DNA of 8,973 nucleotides from Candidatus Roizmanbacteria bacterium CG22_combo_CG10-13_8_21_14_all_34_12. GTDB taxonomy: Bacteria > Patescibacteriota > Microgenomatia > UBA1406 > GWC2-37-13. Below the pieces are notes generated by a model. It was not told the DNA's origin. It saw nothing but the letters and a program-made list of their open reading frames with translations, and did not search any database. This document shows positions 1 through 5,572 of the stretch, piece by piece. Position 1 is the stretch's first letter. The number at the start of each line of letters is the position of its first letter. Where the stretch lies: contig PCTC01000046.1 of the NCBI GenBank assembly GCA_002786595.1, forward strand, positions 1 to 8,973. Reading direction: 5' to 3'. A program made the translations under genes and the position numbers.

Positions 1-71
1 ATTGCTTCCATAATCGTTTGCGGATCATTGATTACTCTTCCTAAAGCATACCAAGAAATTGGGTCTGGCAT
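1..71 (-). CDS. Small uncharacterised protein, N-terminal 23 residues only
   Basis: The reverse strand reads an open frame from ATG at 71 that runs off the left edge, beginning MPDPISWYALGR and continuing VINDPQTI. This start resembles those of short uncharacterised proteins I associate with Patescibacteria, some of which look phage-tail-related, but I cannot name a family from 23 residues. A textbook extended -10 box (TGTTATAAT, 92 to 84) lies 12 bases upstream of the ATG, and there is no Shine-Dalgarno sequence, so the mRNA would have almost no leader. The promoter position and protein-like composition support this start. Function is unknown. Confidence 0.6.
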   Translation of the reverse strand, partial: MPDPISWYALGRVINDPQTIMEA

Positions 72-83
72 AATTTTAACCAA

Positions 84-92
84 ATTATAACA
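84..92 (-). promoter_or_regulatory. Extended -10 promoter for the leftward gene starting at 71
   Basis: The reverse strand reads TGTTATAAT, a perfect TGn-TATAAT extended -10. A weak -35-like TTGTGT lies at 114 to 109 with a 19-bp spacer. The predicted transcription start near 77 is about six bases before the ATG. Confidence 0.6.
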
Positions 93-97
93 CCGTA

Positions 98-220
98 TTA
101 TTCCAAGTACACAACTTCAAAATTAGGAATTGAAAATGAAGAATTAAAAATCCAAGCAAGGATTTTAGCCAGCAAAGTTTTATATTCATGTGGAATAGTC
201 ATTTGAGCTACCTTGACCAT
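98..220 (-). CDS. Possible 40-residue small protein (MVKVAQMTI start)
   Basis: An open frame runs from ATG at 220 to TAA at 100-98. It begins MVKVAQMTIPHEYKTLLAKI and ends FEVVYLE. The middle (residues about 15-25) is hydrophobic/amphipathic. A -10-like TATGAT lies about eight bases before the ATG, and an AAAGG is very close to it. Its first nine codons are duplicated at 2849-2823, where the frame then diverges and stops. The sequence reads like a real peptide, but 40 codons is short and I recognise no family. It could be a genuine small gene, an N-terminal remnant of a larger gene, or chance. It would lie directly upstream of the leftward gene starting at 71. Confidence 0.35.
   Translation of the reverse strand: MVKVAQMTIPHEYKTLLAKILAWIFNSSFSIPNFEVVYLE
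194..220. repeat. 27-bp direct repeat, copy 1
   Basis: The 27 bases here match 2823-2849 with one mismatch (g at 215, a at 2844). On the reverse strand both copies read ATG GTY AAG GTA GCT CAA ATG ACT ATT, so the repeat is exactly the first nine codons (MVKVAQMTI) of two mini-ORFs. The mismatch is at a silent third position, which hints at coding selection or recent duplication. The copies bracket the two-gene block 349-2744. Confidence 0.75.
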
Positions 221-288
221 ATGCCTTTATCATAACTCAAATGAACATAATCACACTGGGGCGAAAAGTGAAATATACGGTTAATATC

Positions 289-297
289 TGCTATAAT
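289..297 (+). promoter_or_regulatory. Extended -10 promoter for the signal peptidase/CAP gene
   Basis: TGCTATAAT is a perfect extended -10. A weak -35 (GTGAAA, 268-273) lies 18 bp upstream. The predicted start near 304 coincides with an ATG that opens a 14-codon leader ORF. The main ATG is at 349, giving a 5' leader of about 45 bases. Confidence 0.55.
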
Positions 298-303
298 TTT
301 TTT

Positions 304-348
304 ATGACTATCAGAGAGACTACAAAGATTTATAAATTAAATAATTAA
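304..348 (+). CDS. Possible leaderless 14-residue upstream ORF
   Basis: ATG at 304, six bases past the -10 hexamer, opens MTIRETTKIYKLNN and stops with TAA at 346-348, directly abutting and in the same frame as the ATG at 349. The main gene has no Shine-Dalgarno sequence. Translation of this mini-ORF could therefore deliver ribosomes to the next ATG by termination-reinitiation. The same frame is open further upstream to an ATG at 241, but that lies before the predicted promoter. This may be chance in AT-rich DNA. Confidence 0.25.
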   Translation: MTIRETTKIYKLNN

Positions 349-2127
349 ATGAAACTGTTCTCTAAGTTAGCGATTTTTTCATTTGCGATTTGGTTGTTCT
401 GCTTAATTGCTGATATAGTTATTTTCGTTATTGTAATTTTTATTAGGAAAGAATTATTTAACACGACACCTAATATATTTGCAATTCCCTTTTTTGCTCT
501 TTTATTGGTCGGCTGTTTAACGTTTGCAGTTGGAGTAATCAGCTTTATTGCTTCGCATATTGTTAAAACAGGCAGTAAAAAGAAAGAAAATATTATTAAA
601 AAACTTCTTAAATTTATCGCAATTATTGCAATATTTCCTATATTTATTGCTTTTCAATGTTTTAAACCTATTGAGGTTATAAAAAAACTAAAACATTCAG
701 GAATAAGATCTTTATTGAAGACATTTAAAACGCATTTTATAGCTTTTACAATAAGATTCGTACTTTCAATACTTTTACTTGCAGTACTTTTTCCCACATG
801 GATAATGGGGTATTTTATAACAGGATTAATGATTCGTGAAGCACTAGGCTATAACCCAAGAGCCATACCGATTGCGGGAACAGGGTCAATGTATCCGACA
901 TTCCCAAAAAGTTATGAAAAGGACAAGATTAAACAGTATCAAGATATTATTGGTATATACGATTTTACGCCTTATCCTAATGGTATTGTTTTATTTGGAA
1001 AAAGATATTTTGGCTATGATTTGCACAAGGGTGATATAGTATCTGCAGAAAATGAAGTCATAAAAGCAAATGGTAAAAAATTATACGGTGTACCTTCCGG
1101 GGTAATAAAAAGAATTATTGCAATGCCTGGTGATTCATTGGAAATTAGGAGCGGATTGGTATATCTTAACAGCAAACCATTAATTGAATCTTATACTGCC
1201 AAACCACACTCAACATTCGGGGAAACATTCCTAGGAGAATGCAAAAAAATAACAATTCCTAATAATAAGTTATTTATTATGGGGGATAACAGAAAAGGAA
1301 GCGGAGACTCAAGAGAGTTTGGATTAGTTGATATTAAAGATATTAAGTCAGTTATACCTTTTGATAAACAGAAAGGTAAGTATGATAAAAATTATCGGGA
1401 CACTTCTAAAGATTTAAGTAACTCTACGAAAATTAAATTAGATAAAAAGAAATATCTGGAACTTCTTAATGCAAAAAGAAAAGAAGCTGGGGTACAACTA
1501 CTCAAATATCAACCTTTACTTGAAAAATCAGCTGGAAAAAGAGGCGAGGTTATACTCAAATTTGACGACTTTTCGTTTGAGGCAACAAAAAGCGGTACCA
1601 CTATGGAACAAGCAATGTATGGCGCCGGTTATTCAAATACCACTTGGGGAGAGGCGCCTACTCAAGGTTATTATGAAGCAGATGAGTTAATGGAAAACCA
1701 ATTCGAATATCCGAAATCGAAAGAATTTTTATTAAATAAAGATTACCAGGAAGTAGGTATTGCCGAAGTTGAGGGAGAAATAAACGGGTGTCCGACACAG
1801 GTCGTCATACAGCATTTTGCAGGATACATTCCTCCAAATTACAAAAAAGAAGACATAGAAGCTTGGAAAACAAATTTATCTAAATTAAAAGAAATTCAAC
1901 CAGGTTGGTCCGGCTTAAAGAACTCGAAAGATTATTATGAAAGAAATAAGCAGGATGTAGACAGAATAAATGAGGTTATTAGAATAAGAATTGCCAATAT
2001 GGAGGCAATTGTCAATAAAATGGAGTCCAACAGGTGGTTGAATAAACAAGAGACGGACTTTACTTATAATGATAAAAATTTATTTGATGAACAAGAAAGA
2101 TTGGCAACAAAGCTTAATGGTAAATAG
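349..2127 (+). CDS. Signal peptidase I (S26) fused to a CAP/SCP-like domain
   Basis: This 592-residue protein has an unusual architecture. Residues 1-160 contain about four hydrophobic segments (near 7-33, 42-70, 84-103, 130-162). A type I signal peptidase domain follows. It has the nucleophile in GTGSMYPT (Ser180), the general-base lysine in VIKRIIAMPGD (Lys254), and the box E signature GDNRKGSGDSREFG (312-325). All catalytic motifs are intact, so cleavage of exported preproteins outside the membrane is expected. Residues about 363-492 resemble a CAP/SCP domain: LNAKRKEAG, WGEAPTQG (433-440), then a YQEVGIA...VVIQHFAG end. The usual CAP histidines are not evident, so metal-dependent CAP activity is doubtful. 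The last 100 residues are charged and probably helical. Ordinary signal peptidases are about 170-330 residues, so the C-terminus is an addition. A membrane protein gene follows 23 bp downstream, probably in the same operon. Confidence 0.85.
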   Translation: MKLFSKLAIFSFAIWLFCLIADIVIFVIVIFIRKELFNTTPNIFAIPFFALLLVGCLTFAVGVISFIASHIVKTGSKKKENIIKKLLKFIAIIAIFPIFIAFQCFKPIEVIKKLKHSGIRSLLKTFKTHFIAFTIRFVLSILLLAVLFPTWIMGYFITGLMIREALGYNPRAIPIAGTGSMYPTFPKSYEKDKIKQYQDIIGIYDFTPYPNGIVLFGKRYFGYDLHKGDIVSAENEVIKANGKKLYGVPSGVIKRIIAMPGDSLEIRSGLVYLNSKPLIESYTAKPHSTFGETFLGECKKITIPNNKLFIMGDNRKGSGDSREFGLVDIKDIKSVIPFDKQKGKYDKNYRDTSKDLSNSTKIKLDKKKYLELLNAKRKEAGVQLLKYQPLLEKSAGKRGEVILKFDDFSFEATKSGTTMEQAMYGAGYSNTTWGEAPTQGYYEADELMENQFEYPKSKEFLLNKDYQEVGIAEVEGEINGCPTQVVIQHFAGYIPPNYKKEDIEAWKTNLSKLKEIQPGWSGLKNSKDYYERNKQDVDRINEVIRIRIANMEAIVNKMESNRWLNKQETDFTYNDKNLFDEQERLATKLNGK

Positions 2128-2150
2128 CAAAGTTATCTAATAATAACAAA

Positions 2151-2744
2151 ATGAAAAAACTACTAATACCAATAATAATGGGTTTTATATTTGCCTTTTT
2201 AGTGCTTATTTTTCTAAGATTTTTTGTCGGTGGTGACGAAGATAATTGGATCTGTGTTAATAATCAATGGGTAAAGCATGGCAATCCAAGAAATCCAAAA
2301 CCTCAATCAGGGTGCGGTATAGTAAAAAATGATTGGCAGCCGCAAACATTCAATGAAGCAAATTTATCTTTTAAAATTCCGTCAGGAACTACTTTCAGAA
2401 AAGAAATAGCAGATGATGCCGGAAAAATACGAGTAGCCAGTTTTTATGTCGAGAAAAAAGTTAATAGTAATTTCACATACACTCTATACGGTGTTTATCA
2501 GCCTAATAAAGAGGCGACCGATGAAGATCTCAAGTTGGCCAAAAAAGAAATGAATCCAGAAACTATTAAAGACGTAACGATTAGTGGATATAAAGGAATT
2601 GAGGGACTTATTTTAGGACCAAAAACAAGATATATTACAATCTTATTAAAAAATAATCGCCTGTTTACCGTATCTACAATACCACCTACTCAAGAAAATA
2701 AAATTCTTACCGATCAAATACTTGCTACCTTTAACTTCAAATAA
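2151..2744 (+). CDS. Single-pass membrane-anchored protein, possibly PsbP/DcrB-like
   Basis: Residues 5-26 of this 197-residue protein form one strong hydrophobic segment after MKK, so it is anchored with the rest outside the cell. A short Cys-bounded motif follows, WICVNNQWVKHGNP...SGCG (Cys35 and Cys55), which I recognise as recurrent in Patescibacteria surface proteins and which may form a disulfide. Residues about 65-197 alternate beta-strand-like stretches (FTYTLYGVYQP, RYITILLKNN, LFTVSTIPP) and end with ILATFNFK. This resembles small PsbP/DcrB-type alpha-beta domains, but that assignment is tentative. It starts 23 bases after the signal peptidase/CAP gene with no Shine-Dalgarno sequence. 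The pairing suggests a shared role in envelope or secretion biology. The partner and reaction are unknown. Confidence 0.75.
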   Translation: MKKLLIPIIMGFIFAFLVLIFLRFFVGGDEDNWICVNNQWVKHGNPRNPKPQSGCGIVKNDWQPQTFNEANLSFKIPSGTTFRKEIADDAGKIRVASFYVEKKVNSNFTYTLYGVYQPNKEATDEDLKLAKKEMNPETIKDVTISGYKGIEGLILGPKTRYITILLKNNRLFTVSTIPPTQENKILTDQILATFNFK

Positions 2745-2795
2745 TCGAACCTCTAACTAATCGCTAAACCTATTTAATCCAAATCCTATTGATTT

Positions 2796-2849
2796 TTAAT
2801 AATGGCTATAAAATACAGCAGAAATAGTCATTTGAGCTACCTTAACCAT
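2796..2849 (-). pseudogene. 17-codon remnant sharing the MVKVAQMTI start
   Basis: The reverse strand from ATG at 2849 reads MVKVAQMTI and then diverges to SAVFYSHY before TAA. The first nine codons duplicate the mini-ORF at 220-98. It keeps a good -10 (TATAAT, 2861-2856) six bases upstream, so it may still be transcribed. It is best explained as a truncated copy left by duplication or insertion. It could also be a very short peptide gene or a regulatory leader. Confidence 0.4.
2823..2849. repeat. 27-bp direct repeat, copy 2
   Basis: This is the partner of 194-220, with one mismatch. It lies 142 bases before the kinase ATG; copy 1 lies 128 bases before the ATG at 349. Similarity does not clearly extend beyond the 27 bases on either side. 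Confidence 0.75.
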
Positions 2850-2855
2850 GAGCTG

Positions 2856-2861
2856 ATTATA
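2856..2861 (-). promoter_or_regulatory. -10 box for the leftward MVKVAQMTI remnant
   Basis: The reverse strand reads ATTGTATAAT, six bases before the ATG at 2849. That spacing would put the transcription start at the ATG. No clear -35 is seen. Confidence 0.4.
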
Positions 2862-2918
2862 CAATCACTCTTATTATTTTTAGCTATGTTTAAAAATAAT
2901 CACAAATAATTTTATCGT

Positions 2919-2958
2919 CAACAGATGTTCAGCTTGATTTGACAATCTATATCTGTTG
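2919..2958. promoter_or_regulatory. Inverted repeat overlapping the kinase promoter, possible operator
   Basis: CAACAGAT (2919-2926) and ATCTGTTG (2951-2958) form a perfect 8-bp inverted repeat with 24 bases between. The right arm overlaps the -35 box of the kinase promoter (TTGCAA, 2956-2961). Arm centres are about 32 bp apart, three helical turns, which suits a dimeric repressor binding two sites. No regulator gene is in the window. Confidence 0.35.
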
Positions 2959-2983
2959 CAAAAATAACGATTTATTGTAAAAT
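2956..2983 (+). promoter_or_regulatory. Promoter of the PfkB kinase gene
   Basis: TTGCAA (2956-2961), a 16-bp spacer and TAAAAT (2978-2983) form a good sigma-70-type promoter. The start would fall at about 2989-2991, at the ATG, giving a leaderless mRNA. Confidence 0.6.
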
Positions 2984-2990
2984 ATATGAA

Positions 2991-3845
2991 ATGAAAGAAT
3001 TTTTAGCAGTAGGATATGCTGCGGTTGATAGAATCGCAGGTAAAGAATATTTTGGTGGAGCCGCAGCTGGAATTGCGCTAAACGGAAAAAGATTAGGAAT
3101 GGAAGACGCCAGTCTTCTTGCACTTTTTGGAGACGATAGTAGGAGCAGAAAATATCAAAAATATTTGACGGATATGGGAGTTGATCTAACTCAATCTCAA
3201 TTTTTAAAACAAACAGATCTTCCTACCAATAATTTACTTACAGACAATATTTCTGGTTGGGATGATAGTGGAATAACAAGAGATATTCCATCTGTTTCAC
3301 TAAGTGAAAGAGGATTAAATTCGTATGGAATAGTTCATCTGGCAAGTCCTCATCCTGAATTAGTAAAAAAAGTTGTAGAAAAAAAGACTAGAGGAATCAT
3401 GACGTATACTCCCGGCCCATTAATTACTGTTAATCCAGATAATTTAAATATAACCGCCATAAAAAATTCCTCAATATTATTTTTGAATGAAGATGAATGG
3501 AATGTAGCTAAACGTAAATTAAAAGTAAGAACACCAAATGAGATTATTGAAATGGGACCTCAAATAGTCGTAACAACACTTGGAGATAAAGGAGCAGAAA
3601 TATATCACAGGGTCAAGAACAAAGATCGACAAATTTCAATCACTCCATCACTAGTCGATAATGCAGAAACAACAGGTGCAGGTGATGCTTTTTCACTCGG
3701 TTTTTTGTATGGTCATATTCAAGGTTTTTCGCTTGAAGTTTGCGGAAAAATGGGATCGCGATTAGCTTCTTTTGCAGTTAAACGAAATGGAGTAATGATT
3801 GACAATAACAATCTAAACCAATTTAAGCAGGAATTTGCGAGTTAA
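2991..3845 (+). CDS. PfkB/ribokinase-family carbohydrate or nucleoside kinase
   Basis: This 284-residue protein has the length and motifs of the PfkB family (typically about 280-330). The substrate-side glycine motif is at residues 22-36 (GGAAAGIALNGKRLG). A NEDE stretch (166-169) is the family's NxxE metal/phosphate element. The anion-hole signature TTGAGDAFSLGF (227-238) carries the catalytic base Asp232. VVTTLGDKGA (193-202) is the usual nucleotide-binding strand and turn. The enzyme should transfer phosphate from ATP to a sugar or nucleoside hydroxyl in the cytoplasm; the substrate cannot be read from sequence. The mRNA appears leaderless. Its last 23 bases overlap the end of the convergent HAD gene, so it faces the cyclohydrolase/ATP-grasp/HAD operon and may act on the same metabolite, though it is transcribed separately. 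Confidence 0.88.
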   Translation: MKEFLAVGYAAVDRIAGKEYFGGAAAGIALNGKRLGMEDASLLALFGDDSRSRKYQKYLTDMGVDLTQSQFLKQTDLPTNNLLTDNISGWDDSGITRDIPSVSLSERGLNSYGIVHLASPHPELVKKVVEKKTRGIMTYTPGPLITVNPDNLNITAIKNSSILFLNEDEWNVAKRKLKVRTPNEIIEMGPQIVVTTLGDKGAEIYHRVKNKDRQISITPSLVDNAETTGAGDAFSLGFLYGHIQGFSLEVCGKMGSRLASFAVKRNGVMIDNNNLNQFKQEFAS

Positions 3846-4284
3846 ATTTTGAGCGAAAATAATTTAATAAATCAGTAAGCGAACTAAAAGTGAATGTAGG
3901 TTCTTGAATTTTATTTAAAGGTAATTCTTCTGAAAACTTTCCGTTTTTTATCCAGATTGTAGTTGCGTTAAGTTTATTTCCTATTTCTATTTCCGACTTA
4001 ACTCTGTCGCCAATAATCATTGTTAATTTTGGATTCTTTATTGAAACAAATTCGCTAAACACTTTCATATCTTTTTTTCCTTCTTGAAATATAATTTTTG
4101 AAAAATATTCTTCTGCTTTTAGTCGTTTAACTTCTTGATACATCTCGTCTCCACCTTTACCTATTAAGATAACTTTTGACCATTTTATAGTCAAGAACTT
4201 TAAAATATTAAGGGTTCCATCTATTAATTTTTTAGATTCTGGATCATAAAGCGTTCTTTTCCAATCAAAAATTATTGTGTACAT
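3823..4284 (-). CDS. HAD-superfamily protein with non-canonical motif I
   Basis: This 153-residue protein has a HAD-type core: motif I IIFDWKRTLYD with the nucleophile Asp7, a VILIGKGGD strand at motif II, Lys70/71 as candidate motif III lysine, and motif IV IIGDRVKSEIEIG with Asp93 and Glu98. It has no large cap domain, so its substrate may be a macromolecule or a bulky phosphate ester. In canonical phosphatases motif I is DxD and the second Asp is the general acid; here that position is Lys9, and motif II has Gly42 where Ser/Thr is usual. Ordinary phosphatase activity is therefore uncertain. The ATG lies two bases after the stop of the ATP-grasp gene, so the two are very probably co-transcribed and translationally coupled. 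Its 3' end overlaps the convergent kinase gene by 23 bases. Confidence 0.75.
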   Translation of the reverse strand: MYTIIFDWKRTLYDPESKKLIDGTLNILKFLTIKWSKVILIGKGGDEMYQEVKRLKAEEYFSKIIFQEGKKDMKVFSEFVSIKNPKLTMIIGDRVKSEIEIGNKLNATTIWIKNGKFSEELPLNKIQEPTFTFSSLTDLLNYFRSKFNSQIPA

Positions 4285-4286
4285 AA

Positions 4287-5558
4287 TTAATTTACTGCTG
4301 TATTAATACTAGTTGATGATGCATGAATAAAATCAGTATTTTCACAGCCAGTTGCCTTAATTGCTATTAACTTTCCATCTTGACCATTATTTGTAACAGC
4401 GAAATATGGAGTCAAACGAATGCGGGCTGTCATAGGCATTTCACTTTTTTCATCTTCTGATTCGTAATTCAAGGGAATGTTTAAGCCCTTTTTAAATTCC
4501 TGAACAATATGAAGTCCTGTTTTATCTGTTTCTGCCTCGTGTAATAATTGAAGAGTTTTTTCTGTAGATTCTCTTTGCAAAAAATGGACACCCTCTTTCC
4601 AAGAACTATTTTCTGAAAAACCTGAAGACTTTAAAACATAGGCGCGTTTTGATTTGGAAAGATTCGCAAGTTCAATGGACGATGATATATTATTCGGCAT
4701 TCCCGGAGCAAAAAATTGTTCTTGACCCACAATCCAAGTTGGTGGAATAACAGTTTTTAAATGCTTAAATGATGCGACTCCCAATTTTATTCTTAAATAT
4801 TCTTCAAAACGTTTATCGTAGATCAATGATAAAATTGCCTTTTCTTCCATATATGGAGTTGGTGAAGGAATAGTATTGTCATTATTTGTAATTTGTCTAT
4901 CAAGTAAAATTTTTATTGCAGGATCGGATAGATATTCATTTAAATAAAAACCTCGATAAATATTTGAGTTATTTTGAAGAGTTATATTATCAGCGTCTTG
5001 AGATTCCCAGTGACGGCCGTCTCCAGAAAAAACTTTATCTGCTAAAAAAGTTATTTGACCTGAATATGCTTGAGTTTTTTTACTGTAGACAATATTACCT
5101 TCAATAGGGGTATTTTGCCTTACTTGCTCGGAAAGCGCACCACTATCAACCATTGTTTCAAAACCTTTATTTTGATAAGCTTGGTTTAATATTTCGGCCA
5201 GTGCTAATCCGAATGGAGACGTCTCAACTTCACAAATAGAAAAACCACCTTCTGTGATAATAAGATCTGGACGAGCAAATAAATAATGTGCTAGTTGATC
5301 AGCAAGAAATATCTGAGGTTTGCCTGTATCCAAAATATTCCGTACCCCCCCCATATTATTAACATACATTTCATCAACTATATGGAAATAACACGAAATA
5401 TCTGAACCTATATTTTGAATATCAATTTTTTGTTCTTTTGATAAATAAAGAGGGCGTGGAGATATTCGGAAGGGGATTTTTTTCCCGGTATCAAACTCTT
5501 GCCTGCGGGCTGAATATATACTGTGGTTTCCAACGACTGCTTCGATCGCTTCTCTCAT
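4287..5558 (-). CDS. ATP-grasp-like ligase (glutathionylspermidine-synthase-like layout)
   Basis: This 423-residue protein has features of the ATP-grasp fold as seen in circularly permuted or preATP-grasp-containing ligases, though no motif is diagnostic. Residues 96-117 read RPDLIITEGGF...CEVETSPFG, like the domain before the ATP-binding core. YVLKSSGFS (307-315) offers Lys310 and a glycine/serine loop for ATP. IVQEF (351-355) resembles the hinge strand that contacts adenine. TARIRLTPYFAV (377-388) and a Glu/Asn cluster near 406-410 could bind metal and phosphate. Such enzymes join a carboxylate to an amine through an acyl-phosphate. It lies 14 bases after the cyclohydrolase gene and two bases before the HAD gene. 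A G8 tract interrupts codons 69-72. No Shine-Dalgarno sequence is present. Substrates are unknown. Confidence 0.6.
   Translation of the reverse strand: MREAIEAVVGNHSIYSARRQEFDTGKKIPFRISPRPLYLSKEQKIDIQNIGSDISCYFHIVDEMYVNNMGGVRNILDTGKPQIFLADQLAHYLFARPDLIITEGGFSICEVETSPFGLALAEILNQAYQNKGFETMVDSGALSEQVRQNTPIEGNIVYSKKTQAYSGQITFLADKVFSGDGRHWESQDADNITLQNNSNIYRGFYLNEYLSDPAIKILLDRQITNNDNTIPSPTPYMEEKAILSLIYDKRFEEYLRIKLGVASFKHLKTVIPPTWIVGQEQFFAPGMPNNISSSIELANLSKSKRAYVLKSSGFSENSSWKEGVHFLQRESTEKTLQLLHEAETDKTGLHIVQEFKKGLNIPLNYESEDEKSEMPMTARIRLTPYFAVTNNGQDGKLIAIKATGCENTDFIHASSTSINTAVN
5342..5354. repeat. C8/G8 homopolymer block, copy 1 (in the ATP-grasp gene)
   Basis: The plus strand reads GTACCCCCCCCAT; the coding strand has eight G encoding Met69-Gly70-Gly71-Val72. 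The same 13 bases occur at 5895-5907 in the cyclohydrolase gene but in another reading phase. Changing the number of G would shift the frame early in this gene. Confidence 0.85.
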
Positions 5559-5572
5559 ATATTCATGATATC

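Noticed and set aside
147..166. 7-bp perfect hairpin (AAAATCC / GGATTTT) with a 6-base loop
   Set aside because: The stem is AT-rich, no strong T-run follows, and it lies within the possible 40-residue ORF; too weak to call a terminator.
199..244. 9-bp inverted repeat TCATTTGAG / CTCAAATGA
   Set aside because: It involves only copy 1 of the 27-bp repeat; copy 2 lacks the second arm, so it is not part of a conserved element.
1469..1690. 73-codon frame inside the signal peptidase/CAP gene
   Set aside because: It overlaps the well-supported CAP-coding region in another frame and has no recognisable motif.
4916..5107. 63-codon plus-strand frame opposite the ATP-grasp gene
   Set aside because: Antisense to a real gene, no promoter or motif; a frame shadow.
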